Source: DATKXO01 sp035528995 (GTDB lineage Bacteria > Planctomycetota > Phycisphaerae > UBA1845). Taken from it: a DNA stretch of 40,944 bases. The position numbers and the translations under genes are program-made. Shown one piece after another: positions 8,505-16,062 of the stretch. How positions within the stretch are numbered: position 1 is the stretch's first letter; every line of letters starts with the position of its first letter. The notes beneath the pieces are model-generated. The model saw only the letters and a list, made by a program, of their open reading frames with translations, searched no databases and was not told the DNA's origin. The stretch covers positions 1 to 40,944 of the forward strand of contig DATKXO010000454.1 in assembly GCA_035528995.1 (NCBI GenBank), read 5' to 3'.

Positions 8505-9440
8505 TCATTCGAGCTCGAGATTCAGGACGTAAACGTGCGTCAGTCGCGCTGGCGCTGCGGAGTTTACAGTGAGAATGTAAAGCAGAGGGTTCTCCGGATC
8601 CGGCGTCACCTTGGCGACAGTCCCGATCATCAGCGAGAGGGGCAGACGTGGATCATCCGGTAGAGTCACCACCTGGTCACCGGGTCGGATGCCGTCGTCT
8701 CCTTCGACATAGCGATGGTCCACGTCCACGATCCGCATCCCGGCCGGGCCGGTGCTTTCCATCCAGAACTCGATGACGCCGTCCGCCGGGACCGGGCGGA
8801 ACTCTTGCCCTTCGAACCGGCCCAGAGCCACCGGCAGGCGCGACGCGGGATCGGTCAACAACCTCACCCGGGCGGTGTGCGTTCCGGCGTGTTCCACCCA
8901 GCCGAGGAGCACCTCCCCGGTCAGCACGGCCATGCCCTCGGCGACGCCGCGGTCGCGGCCGACGTTGAGGGAATACCAGCGGGTGGTCACCGGCGCCCCG
9001 CGCCGCACGCCGCGCAACGTGCCGGCGTCGAGCAGTCGCGAATCGCGCCAGCCCAGCAGGTCGTCGGCGACTACTCTGGCCGGGATCAGTGCGCCGCGTT
9101 GCCCCAGTCCGCGCCCGCGGATGTCGGTCAGTTGCCGGTTGGCCTCTTCCAGTTCGGTGATGCGGGCCGACTGGGAGGCGATCTTGTGCCGCAGGGCCTC
9201 GGCCTCACGCGCCAGGCGGTCGTACTGTTGGGGCGGGATGGTCCGCCCGTCTTCGGCGAGGGTCTCTCCGGCCGCGTCGGCCGCCCGTGTCGCGGCATCT
9301 TGCAAAGGCACGAGGACTTGCACCAGGTTCATCAACTGCCCCGTGATCCGCGTGGGCAGTAGCAGGCCGATCACCGACAGCACGAGCAGCAGCGCAAGTA
9401 GGCGCCTGGTGGTGAATCGACGTTTGCTTCGGTACTGCAT
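8505..9440 (-). CDS. mreC: Rod shape-determining protein MreC
   Basis: A 311-residue protein with the MreC plan: a basic cytoplasmic start, one membrane helix at about 13-33, a coiled coil at about 70-105 (D-R-L-A-R-E-A-E-A-L-R-H-K-I), then a periplasmic beta-domain. Family landmarks include I-P-A-R-V-V-A-D-D near the start of the beta-domain, N-V-G-R-D-R-G-V-A-E-G-M-A-V and a late G-D-Q-V-V-T-L. MreC links the cytoplasmic MreB filament to periplasmic peptidoglycan synthesis. It begins 11 bases after the kinase stop and has AAAGGA before its ATG, so it is now transcribed with that kinase. mreB lies nearly 4 kb upstream, on the same strand, rather than directly adjacent. No mreD or penicillin-binding protein gene follows within the window. 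Confidence 0.88.
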   Translation of the reverse strand: MQYRSKRRFTTRRLLALLLVLSVIGLLLPTRITGQLMNLVQVLVPLQDAATRAADAAGETLAEDGRTIPPQQYDRLAREAEALRHKIASQSARITELEEANRQLTDIRGRGLGQRGALIPARVVADDLLGWRDSRLLDAGTLRGVRRGAPVTTRWYSLNVGRDRGVAEGMAVLTGEVLLGWVEHAGTHTARVRLLTDPASRLPVALGRFEGQEFRPVPADGVIEFWMESTGPAGMRIVDVDHRYVEGDDGIRPGDQVVTLPDDPRLPLSLMIGTVAKVTPDPENPLLYILTVNSAAPARLTHVYVLNLELE

Positions 9441-9451
9441 ACCCGATTCCT

Positions 9452-11572
9452 TTACGCGTGCGGCGGCGGATCGTCAACCGAGCAGCGGGCAGTCGCGTCT
9501 CCAGTCCGAGCGGAGTTCGGCCTCGAATCGGGTGGGTCGCTCGGAACTACGTCGAGGGCAGACCGGCGGGCCTCGGCCAGGCATCGTCTGAAGGCCCTCA
9601 GGTGCAGCTCGGCCAGCCGGGCAAGATGGGCTCCATATATAAGGGAGGCACCCGCAAGAAGGTTGCAGGCAATCTGCACGAACTGGGCGAACTTCGACGT
9701 GGCCAGCAGAACGCTTCCTGCCGGGACCAGCTTCAGTCCGATGAACGACAAGGCGAAACAGATGGAGAACCGGCGGGCTGTTGTCCTGGTCCTCTCGGCC
9801 AGCTTCGCGTCCGGAACGCGCTCCACGAGGCCGGCTACGTGGAAGGCCACGCCAACCACCACCGAGAGAAAAGTCGCGGCAAACACCACCTCTACGATCG
9901 TGTCGAGGTGGGGCACGGAAGCGAACTCCCTGGAAAACGCCTTCAGCACTGCAACGGCCAGCAGGGCCAGACAGACTCCGCGAACGAACCGACGCACGAC
10001 CAACCGCCGGCCCGCGCTCTCGGTCAGTGCGAGGCGCGGATCGATCGTCGTGACCCGGATGACTCCCACCCAGGCCAGGAATGTCGAGACCAGCAGTCCC
10101 CCAGGAGCTGCAACGGCCAGGAGGATCGTGTTGACCAGCGGCGGTAATACGCCCATCAATACGAAGCCCGCGAAGAAGGTGATGAACGTGCAGATGCCCA
10201 CCACACCCGCGGTCCAGATGAGGAACTGTCCCCTGCAAATCCGCGCCAGCCAGGCCGTGTCCGCGGCCGCCAGACGGTCGCCGGCCATGGAGCGTTTGAT
10301 CGGGTGGCCGCACTCCGGACAGAGCTGGTGGCGGGCCAGACTCCGCAGGTTGTAGCCGCAGAAGTTGCAGGGCAGATCGCCGGTAACCGTGCGTTCCGCA
10401 TGGGGCGCATCTTGTTCGATGCGGGTCGACTCGCGTTCCGGCGACGGTTCGGTGGCCGGCGGCCCGGAGGCTGGCGACTCGTTGCGCTTTTGGTCGGCGA
10501 TCTCGGTCAAGCGATCGAAGTATGAACTGCTCGGCCTTTCTTCGCTCGGTTCAAGCCGACCCGGTTTGTCCGGTTGCGCGATCAACTGCGTGATGATCGC
10601 CCGTAGCTCGGCGGCTCCTTCCCGGAGCGTGTCGTCCGTGGCCGCGCTGTCGCGCAGTGCCCGGAGGAAGTGCTCGGCGGTTTTGTAGCGGAAGATATCC
10701 TTCTTGTGGGTGGCTCGTTCCAAGACGCCCGCGATCGCGGCCGGGACTCGGTCGCCGAGATCGTCCATCGGCAGGGGGTCATGTGCGTGTTGTCGATGAA
10801 GGTCGTCCAGGTCTCCGACGAACGGCGGATGACCGGCCACGAGTTCGTAGAGCACGATGCCCAGGGCGTAGACATCGGTCTGCGGCGATGCCCGACCCTC
10901 GAAGGCCTCGGGAGCCATGTACTTGGGTGTCCCGGCGGCTCCGAGCGGATCGGCCGATGGCCGGCGGAGGGCGGCCAGGCCAAAGTCGGTCACGAACACG
11001 GTCCCCTCTCGGTCGAACAGGATGTTGGCCGGCTTGATGTCGCGATGAGCGATGCCGATCTCATGCAGCCGGGCGACGGCGGAGGCCACGTCGACGAGCA
11101 CTGCGGCGGCGGCCGCGGGCGAGACCGGACCGGCGTGCCGGCACACGTCGCGCAGCGACGGACCGTCTATGTAGTCCATCACTAGGTAGGGGACCTCGTC
11201 GATGATGTCCGCGCTGTGGACGGCCACGATGTGCGGATGACGGATGGCAACCTGGGCCCGGGCGCCGCTCAGGAACTGGTCGAAGTGAGGATCGCCCTCG
11301 TCCGGCCGGGCTCCCGGCAGGAACTTGACGGCCACACTGCGCTGGAGCACCTCGTCCCAGCCGCGGTAGACGACGCCCATGCCGCCGCGCCCGACCTCCT
11401 CGATGAGCCGCACCGGGCCGAGGGATCGCGGGAGGATCTGTGCGCCGGAATCCTGCTGGCCGGGGCCGGCCCAACTGAGCGTCAACGATTCATCCCGCGT
11501 TCCTGGGGTGCCGTCGCGGGCAGGTGCCGAGTCGGTGGACGATTCGCGGGACTCGGCCGGGTCATCGGTCAT
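9452..11572 (-). CDS. Membrane Ser/Thr protein kinase with zinc ribbon
   Basis: A 706-residue protein from ATG 11572. An N-terminal linker (about 1-50) precedes a Hanks-type kinase domain: G-R-G-G-M-G-V-V-Y, V-A-V-K-F-L (ATP-binding Lys), H-R-D-I-K-P-A-N-I-L (catalytic Asp), D-F-G-L-A and M-A-P-E, all intact, so it should be active. After a disordered stretch comes a four-Cys ribbon, C-N-F-C-G-Y-N-L then C-P-E-C-G, of the kind common in planctomycete proteins, followed by five or six membrane helices from about residue 455. The start is chosen because its ATG overlaps the stop of a short upstream ORF as ATGA; a GTG at 11650 would add 26 residues. It sits between hicA and mreC, 11 bases before mreC. 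Phosphorylation of cell-shape proteins is an inference from this position only. Confidence 0.85.
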   Translation of the reverse strand: MTDDPAESRESSTDSAPARDGTPGTRDESLTLSWAGPGQQDSGAQILPRSLGPVRLIEEVGRGGMGVVYRGWDEVLQRSVAVKFLPGARPDEGDPHFDQFLSGARAQVAIRHPHIVAVHSADIIDEVPYLVMDYIDGPSLRDVCRHAGPVSPAAAAAVLVDVASAVARLHEIGIAHRDIKPANILFDREGTVFVTDFGLAALRRPSADPLGAAGTPKYMAPEAFEGRASPQTDVYALGIVLYELVAGHPPFVGDLDDLHRQHAHDPLPMDDLGDRVPAAIAGVLERATHKKDIFRYKTAEHFLRALRDSAATDDTLREGAAELRAIITQLIAQPDKPGRLEPSEERPSSSYFDRLTEIADQKRNESPASGPPATEPSPERESTRIEQDAPHAERTVTGDLPCNFCGYNLRSLARHQLCPECGHPIKRSMAGDRLAAADTAWLARICRGQFLIWTAGVVGICTFITFFAGFVLMGVLPPLVNTILLAVAAPGGLLVSTFLAWVGVIRVTTIDPRLALTESAGRRLVVRRFVRGVCLALLAVAVLKAFSREFASVPHLDTIVEVVFAATFLSVVVGVAFHVAGLVERVPDAKLAERTRTTARRFSICFALSFIGLKLVPAGSVLLATSKFAQFVQIACNLLAGASLIYGAHLARLAELHLRAFRRCLAEARRSALDVVPSDPPDSRPNSARTGDATARCSVDDPPPHA

Positions 11573-11646
11573 GGTGCTCTCAACGGCTGGCCGGACAGTC
11601 TGCGTGGGGCGCTGGCGGCGAATCGACGTGGGCGTCGGTATTGCAT
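11569..11646 (-). CDS. 25-residue leader ORF, degenerate copy of the mreC 5' end
   Basis: ATG 11646 follows a good GGGAGG (seven bases away), and the frame ends in TGA that overlaps the kinase ATG as ATGA, which would couple the two. The peptide starts M-Q-Y-R-R-P-R-R-F; MreC starts M-Q-Y-R-S-K-R-R-F. At DNA level, hand alignment of 11646-11607 with 9440-9401 gives 31 identities in 40 positions without gaps. After about 40 bases the similarity stops. I read this as a remnant of mreC left upstream of an inserted kinase gene, now possibly serving as a translational leader. Whether the peptide itself matters is unknown. Confidence 0.5.
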   Translation of the reverse strand: MQYRRPRRFAASAPRRLSGQPLRAP

Positions 11647-11808
11647 GCACGCCTCCCGGGACGCGATTGCGTGGCGAGTTGGCGATTCTAGCTGCCCATG
11701 CCGCGGGACGCGACGGCGAGCAATCAACCGAACCTCGGACCCAGAAGCGATTGATCCCTCAGATGCACGGGACGCGGGCCACCCGTGCGGTAAGAGGAAG
11801 GGCAGGGA
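11573..11808 (-). other. Kinase upstream region
   Basis: Apart from the 25-residue leader ORF, this 236-base stretch between the hicA stop and the kinase start shows no gene. No convincing -35/-10 pair was found by eye, so whether the kinase has its own promoter or reads through from hicBA is open. Confidence 0.4.
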
Positions 11809-12033
11809 TTACAGCAGCGCCAGCAAGTCTTCCACCGTCAGACCTGCCTCGTGAAGAATCTTGCGAAGGGTGCCCGGACGAAGCTGTTTGTGGTCGGGGA
11901 CGACCACGCGGGCGTAGGGTTCATCTCGGCGCAGGATCATGTGGCTGCCACGCTGGCGGCGGAAGACGAATCCAGCGTGTTCCAGGGCCGTCCGCACCTG
12001 GTGCCCCGACAAACCCGTAGGGAGTTTGCCCAT
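11809..12033 (-). CDS. hicA: HicA-family mRNA interferase toxin
   Basis: A 74-residue protein with the HicA/YcfA double-stranded RNA-binding-like fold. It shows L-S-G-H-Q-V-R-T-A-L-E-H-A-G-F, then R-R-Q-R-G-S-H-M-I-L-R with the conserved G-S-H catalytic histidine, then V-V-V-P-D-H and L-R-P-G-T-L-R-K-I-L, all hallmarks of the family. HicA toxins cleave mRNA and are neutralised by HicB. The ATG shares a base with the upstream hicB stop (TGATG). The toxin appears intact in length and motif. The order antitoxin-then-toxin is one of the two known arrangements. Confidence 0.92.
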   Translation of the reverse strand: MGKLPTGLSGHQVRTALEHAGFVFRRQRGSHMILRRDEPYARVVVPDHKQLRPGTLRKILHEAGLTVEDLLALL

Positions 12034-12251
12034 CAGGAGCCCGCCTCGACCTCAATGAACTCGCGGCCTACCTCTTTGGGCACCGGGTCACCAGCCTCGA
12101 TGCAGTCCTCGATGTACAGCTCCATGGCCTCGCGGATGTTGGCCAGGGCCTCCTCGCGGGTGTCCCCTTGGCTCACACACCCGGGCAAGGCGGGAGCATG
12201 CACGACGTACCCGCCGTCGGGCTCCTGTTCCAGAATCACCGTATAGCCCAT
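12033..12251 (-). CDS. hicB: HicB-family antitoxin, short form
   Basis: A 72-residue protein beginning M-G-Y-T-V-I-L-E-Q-E-P-D-G-G-Y-V-V, followed by A-P-A-L-P-G-C-V-S-Q-G-D-T and E-E-A-L-A-N-I-R-E-A, the standard partially degraded RNase-H-like HicB core. ATG 12251 has GGAGG eight bases upstream, whereas longer starts at 12275 or 12323 lack a comparable site. There is no C-terminal ribbon-helix-helix or helix-turn-helix domain, so DNA-binding autoregulation, if any, would need another protein. It inactivates HicA through the P-G-C core in related systems. Confidence 0.92.
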   Translation of the reverse strand: MGYTVILEQEPDGGYVVHAPALPGCVSQGDTREEALANIREAMELYIEDCIEAGDPVPKEVGREFIEVEAGS

Positions 12252-12617
12252 TCTGCCGACCTCCACATGGATCATACCGACGACCTGCTCCCGGAACAAC
12301 CCGGATGACGTCCAGGAACGCAACAGCCACGGCAGGCGGCCGGTGTGAAGGGCGCGAACGATCTCGGGGCGCCGGGACAGACCAGCCAGTACCTCAACCG
12401 GCTCAACAGGAGGCTGGGGATTTGACTATGTGGATGTACTGGGACATTGAGAGCGATTTCACGAGCCGGGGGAATGGCCGGGCGCCGGAATCTTGCCAAT
12501 GGCAGGCCAGCCGAGGTATATGGGCGCTGCCAGGGCTGGCTGGGTTGTAGGTGCCTATGACCGGCTGGTTTCAGGGGGCTCGTTGGACGGGCGAGGGATG
12601 ACAGGAGGATCGTCGTG
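12252..12617. other. Gap with a possible plus-strand coding remnant
   Basis: No intact gene is visible. On the plus strand, codons from about 12323 to the TGA at 12423-12425 read Q-A-A-G-V-K-G and end Y-L-N-R-L-N-R-R-L-G-I, with mostly G or C third positions, as if the 3' end of a lost gene remained. The identity is not recognised. From about 12430 the DNA is visibly richer in A and T and leads into the following membrane gene. Confidence 0.3.
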
Positions 12618-13025
12618 ATGGAAACCAAGCGAGAGAGTTTTCTCTGGATTCACCAGCCTGGGCAACTTCCGAAAGATGCGTACGAAGAAAGATGTAAGGC
12701 GTACAGGTACAGTATCACGTTCTGTGGAGGCGCGGTGGCATTCCTCGCGTTGGCGAAAAACGACTTCGGTGCCGACTATCCGAGTGAACTGCTTGGGTCA
12801 GTTCTGGCCGTCTGGGGGCTTGCAATCTTTGCCGGATTCGCGGTATTGAACCTCTCTCTCCGGGAGGTCTGGATGTATCAGAGATTGCCGGACACGTCAT
12901 GGCTGAAGAGGTGCCGTTGCGATCTATTCGAGCTATTCCTACTGGGTATAATGATGCTGGTCCACATCATTTGCGTGCTTACTGGCGTGGCGGTGACAGC
13001 GTTTTTGCTACTCAGGAGTCTATGA
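12618..13025 (+). CDS. Small membrane protein, A/T-richer than its surroundings
   Basis: A 135-residue protein from ATG 12618, with AGGAGG at 12603-12608; a GTG three bases earlier is an alternative. A soluble start of about 35 residues precedes hydrophobic stretches at about 38-50, 60-80 and 108-130. No family is recognised. The gene runs opposite to its neighbours and separates hicB from mreB. Codon choice is less biased to G/C than in adjacent genes, which suggests recent acquisition; together with hicBA it may be part of an accessory insertion into the mre locus. Confidence 0.6.
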   Translation: METKRESFLWIHQPGQLPKDAYEERCKAYRYSITFCGGAVAFLALAKNDFGADYPSELLGSVLAVWGLAIFAGFAVLNLSLREVWMYQRLPDTSWLKRCRCDLFELFLLGIMMLVHIICVLTGVAVTAFLLLRSL

Positions 13026-13393
13026 CAAGGGCAATGCGCCAACCTGCTGAGTGTATTGCCGAATCCGTGATCCCGTCAGAGAACCACGCAACAGCTACCC
13101 CCCGGGAAGTGGAAGGGCGCTGCAGTGCAAAGGGCTAAGTCCCCGCGGCGACACGGAAACCAAAGTACCGGGCGCGGTCCTCCAGGCGGTGCCCTTGACA
13201 ACGCTGACGGGCCGTCAAGGGCCGGCGTGCCATCCACCAAGTTCGGCACCAGGAAGACGAGCCGGAAGGGCCTCTTCTGGACTGTGGTCAGCTTGGTCTC
13301 GCCGCCAGCGGTGGCCACGAAGTAGATGCCCTCATCGGGCAGGGCGCAGCAGTTGACCCATAGGAAAGACGCTGGAATCTCAGACGGCTGAGG
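13026..13393 (-). pseudogene. Probable coding remnant downstream of mreB
   Basis: There is no intact gene, but on the minus strand a frame from about 13385 to 13190 has almost exclusively G or C third positions and reads P-D-E-G-I-Y-F-V-A-T-A-G-G-E-T and later P-F-R-L-V-F-L-V-P-N-L-V-D-G. Shifted by one frame, the end (to a TAG at 13135-13137) reads Y-F-G-F-R-V-A-A-G-T. The last motif resembles the G-F-R-V-A tail of formylglycine-generating-enzyme-like domains. I take this as one or two decayed gene ends; the identity is uncertain. Confidence 0.3.
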
Positions 13394-14446
13394 TCACATC
13401 CCGTTTGCGTCGGACTCCATGGTGTGCTTCCAGTCGGAGAGGTTGTCGAGGTAGACGGCGGTGCCGCGGGCCACGCAGCTCAAGGCGTCGTCCACCACGT
13501 AGACCTCGAGACCGGTGCCGGCCGCCAACACGCGGTCCAGGCCGCGGAGCAGCGCCCCGCCGCCTACCATGTGCAGGCCGTTCTCGACCAGGTCGGCCGC
13601 CAGCTCGGGGTCGGCCCGTTCGAGCGTTCGGGTGACGCAGTCGATGATGGCCGAGACCGGCTCGCGCAGGGCCTCGCGGATTTCCTCGGAGGTCACCACG
13701 CTCTTGCGGGGCAGGCCGCTGATCAGGTCGCGACCGCGCACCTCGCGGGTCAGTTCCTGGTCCAGCTCGGCAATCGAGCCGATCTCGATCTTGATCCGTT
13801 CGGCCGTCTGCAGGCCGATCATGAGGTTGTACGTCTTGCGCATGTGGTTGACGATGGCCTCGTCCATGTCGTCGCCGGCAACGCGGATGCTCTCGCTGAC
13901 CGCGATGTCACCCAGCGACATGATGGCCACCTCGGTGGTCCCGCCGCCGATGTCGACGATCATCGAGCCGGTCGCCTCGGCGATGGGCAGGCCGGCGCCG
14001 ATGCCGGCGGCCATGGGCTCCTCGATGAGGTACACCCTTCTGGCACCGGCCCGCTCGGCGGAGTTGTACACGGCCCGCTTCTCCACGGCCGTGATGCCCG
14101 ACGGAATGGCGATGACCACCCGCGGGCGGAAGAACTTGCGGCGCCCGTGGACCTTGCGGATGAAGTAGGCCAGCATGGCCTCGGTGATGTCGAAGTCGGC
14201 GATGACCCCGTCCCGCAAGGGGCGGATGGCGCTGATGGAGCCGGGGGTCCGGCCGAGCATTTCCTTGGCCACCAGCCCGACGGCGTCACCGTTTTGCAGC
14301 ACGCGGTTGGTGCCTTTCCAGACGGCCACGACCGACGGCTCGTTGAGAACGATGCCCTCACCCTTCACGCAGACGAGCGTGTTGCAGGTGCCCAGGTCGA
14401 TGCCCATGTCCACGCTGAAGAGGCCCAAGAGTGGATCGAAGATCAC
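13394..14446 (-). CDS. mreB: Rod shape-determining protein MreB
   Basis: A 350-residue actin homologue of normal family length. Nucleotide-binding motifs are in order: D-L-G-T-C-N-T-L (phosphate 1), A-I-P-S-G-I-T near residue 110, E-E-P-M-A-A-G-I-G-A-G-L-P, I-V-D-I-G-G-G-T-T-E-V (phosphate 2) and V-G-G-G-A-L-L-R-G (adenosine). The start is taken as GTG 14446 because AAAGGA lies nine bases upstream and the family begins here; an ATG at 14506 would add 20 unrelated residues and lacks a site. MreB polymerises on the inner membrane and guides cell-wall synthesis. Upstream on the same strand lie a 47-residue membrane protein and a coiled-coil protein; mreC is displaced to 9440. Confidence 0.93.
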   Translation of the reverse strand: MIFDPLLGLFSVDMGIDLGTCNTLVCVKGEGIVLNEPSVVAVWKGTNRVLQNGDAVGLVAKEMLGRTPGSISAIRPLRDGVIADFDITEAMLAYFIRKVHGRRKFFRPRVVIAIPSGITAVEKRAVYNSAERAGARRVYLIEEPMAAGIGAGLPIAEATGSMIVDIGGGTTEVAIMSLGDIAVSESIRVAGDDMDEAIVNHMRKTYNLMIGLQTAERIKIEIGSIAELDQELTREVRGRDLISGLPRKSVVTSEEIREALREPVSAIIDCVTRTLERADPELAADLVENGLHMVGGGALLRGLDRVLAAGTGLEVYVVDDALSCVARGTAVYLDNLSDWKHTMESDANGM

Positions 14447-14590
14447 GGCGCTGCATCCTTTCAGACAACTCGCCCTCGGACACCGGGCGTCAAGGGCGAT
14501 GGCCAACCCTGGTCACACCGCGTCCACTCGTGCTGCCGCTCCCGCCTCAGTAGCCCCCAGGCACCGCCGGGCCGCGCGGAGGGGCCGGTC

Positions 14591-14734
14591 CTAGAAGGGC
14601 AGCCAACTGCCGTACAGTTGGCCCGCCCGGACAGACAGGAAGATCGTCGCCACCACCACGAAGACGGTCGCAATGGCCAGCAGAACGGTGAAGATATCAC
14701 TTTCCGGTTGGGTTGACGACGGTCCTTCGCTCAT
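14591..14734 (-). CDS. 47-residue single-pass membrane protein upstream of mreB
   Basis: ATG 14734 to TAG 14591-14593. The peptide has an acidic/polar start (M-S-E-G-P-S-S-T-Q-P-E-S-D), one strong helix at about 14-33 (I-F-T-V-L-L-A-I-A-T-V-F-V-V-V-A-T-I-F-L) and a short tail ending L-Y-G-S-W-L-P-F. The clean hydrophobic segment and its setting between two same-strand genes argue that it is translated. It lies 69 bases after the coiled-coil gene and 144 bases before mreB. No family is recognised. It is far shorter than MreD. Confidence 0.6.
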   Translation of the reverse strand: MSEGPSSTQPESDIFTVLLAIATVFVVVATIFLSVRAGQLYGSWLPF

Positions 14735-14803
14735 GTGGGCCTCGTTGTCGCTCGTCTCCGGCGACGGTGCGCGCCAGGGCGCCGCGGCCGGTGATTGGGC
14801 ACC

Positions 14804-15673
14804 CTATTCCGCCATGCCGAAGCGGGCCTCGTCGGCAACCTCGTCGCCCACCCGCGGCGCGCCGGCCGACCGGGTCAGGCGCCCGGCCGACTGGTTCGGC
14901 TCGACCACGTTGATCTTCAAGTCGCCGATGTAGTCCAGTCCGCGGTAGATCACGAACACCATTTCCTCGACGACGCCGTCGGCCGCCCCGACGCTGATGG
15001 TGGCCAGCGAGCCGGAGACGTCGGTGATTCGTCCGCGGATGGGCGACACCGCGACCGGAGACACCGCGGTGACCGCGTCGGCCCCGGCCACACCGGGCGG
15101 GGTCAGCGTTCCTGCCGGTGCGCCGGCCTGACGCTGCGATCGCAACATGTGGATCTGCTGCTCGAGCTGCCTTTGCTGCTGATTGAAGACCATCAACTGA
15201 GCGGTCTGCTCGTTGACCCGTTCGTTGAGGTCCAGGTTGCGTTTCTCGAGCTCGATGTTGCGTTGTTCGAGTTGTCCCCTTTGCTGCCGCTGCTGGGCCC
15301 ACCCGGCCTGGCCCACCTTCAACTCGCCGGCCAGCGTGCGCACGGTGCCCTCCAGGCCGGCGACCTGGGCCCGGGCCTGGGCCAGCCCCGCCTTCTGATC
15401 GGCGACCTCCTGCTGGGCGTCGAGCAGTTGACCCTCCAGCCTCTGGATTCGCTGAATGTGGGCGTTGATTGCGTCACGATCCATGGCCATCTGAGCGGCG
15501 CTGGAAGCCAGCACGTTGCGCACGGCCGTGTCCGCGGCGTGCGCTTCCTGCTGGTAGGCCTCGGCCAGGGCCTTCCACTCATTCGTCTGGGCAACGAAGG
15601 AGATGCTGGACATGGTGAAGGCGATGCAGAACACGACCAGCAGGACGACGAGGATCTTCGTGAGCGTGCTCAA
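14804..15673 (-). CDS. Membrane-anchored coiled-coil protein with C-terminal beta-domain
   Basis: A 289-residue protein from TTG 15673, chosen for its AGGAG (15686-15682) and because the next residues form a clear membrane helix (T-K-I-L-V-V-L-L-V-V-F-C-I-A-F). Residues about 60-195 are a long Gln/Glu/Arg-rich coiled coil (Q-R-I-Q-R-L-E-G-Q-L-L-D-A-Q-Q-E). After a Pro/Ala linker, residues about 220-289 form a small beta domain: G-R-I-T-D-V-S-G-S-L-A-T-I-S-V-G-A-A-D-G-V, V-I-Y-R-G-L-D-Y-I-G-D-L-K and V-G-D-E-V-A-D. This pattern resembles the small beta-barrel at the end of FlgT-like proteins and is frequent in planctomycete orphan proteins. Topologically it mimics MreC (helix, coiled coil, beta domain). 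A promoter lies about 195 bases upstream. Confidence 0.75.
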   Translation of the reverse strand: MSTLTKILVVLLVVFCIAFTMSSISFVAQTNEWKALAEAYQQEAHAADTAVRNVLASSAAQMAMDRDAINAHIQRIQRLEGQLLDAQQEVADQKAGLAQARAQVAGLEGTVRTLAGELKVGQAGWAQQRQQRGQLEQRNIELEKRNLDLNERVNEQTAQLMVFNQQQRQLEQQIHMLRSQRQAGAPAGTLTPPGVAGADAVTAVSPVAVSPIRGRITDVSGSLATISVGAADGVVEEMVFVIYRGLDYIGDLKINVVEPNQSAGRLTRSAGAPRVGDEVADEARFGMAE

Positions 15674-15874
15674 GGGCGATCTCCTACCAAGATGGACGCC
15701 ACCTGTCGGCTCGGCGACAAGGGCTCTCCCGGGACGCTCGGCACAACCCCGGCCGGCGCCGTAGACCGCGGTTGCGGACCTCCTCCGCAGGGCTGGAAGG
15801 AACGACGTTCGGCGCCGCGCCCGCCGGGGAAACGGAACGACCGTCCGGCCATCCTGCCCCGGCAATCAAATGCT

Positions 15875-15903
15875 CGTATAGCGTAGGCGGCCCGATCTTG
15901 CAA
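15875..15903 (-). promoter_or_regulatory. Sigma-70-like promoter for the coiled-coil/mreB operon
   Basis: Minus strand: TTGCAA (15903-15898), 17-base spacer, TATACG (15880-15875). The predicted start of transcription is near 15868, giving a leader of about 195 bases before TTG 15673. The remainder of 15674-16062 shows no gene. Confidence 0.6.
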
Positions 15904-16062
15904 CCCCTTCGGCCCGGTCCGGACCGGTTTTGCGGGGGCCAGAGAACCAGCAGGGTGGAGTGGGTGAATGTTCGACTGACAGGTCTGGTCAGGGCCCGGG
16001 CCGATACCGGCTGCCGGGTCGTGTTCCCCGAGGAGTGTTCGAATGGCGGACCCGGGTGGCGG

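Noticed and set aside
11573..11650. GTG 11650 as kinase start, adding 26 residues
   Set aside because: That region is better read in another frame as the mreC-like leader, and the ATG at 11572 overlaps its stop as ATGA.
14447..14506. A 20-residue extension of MreB to ATG 14506
   Set aside because: MreB proteins start near the internal GTG at 14446, which has AAAGGA at the right distance; the extension has no ribosome binding site.
15674..15865. A 64-residue N-terminal extension of the coiled-coil protein
   Set aside because: The extension is Arg/Pro-rich without similarity, its TTG lies at the predicted transcription start, and TTG 15673 has an AGGAG and begins a clear membrane helix.
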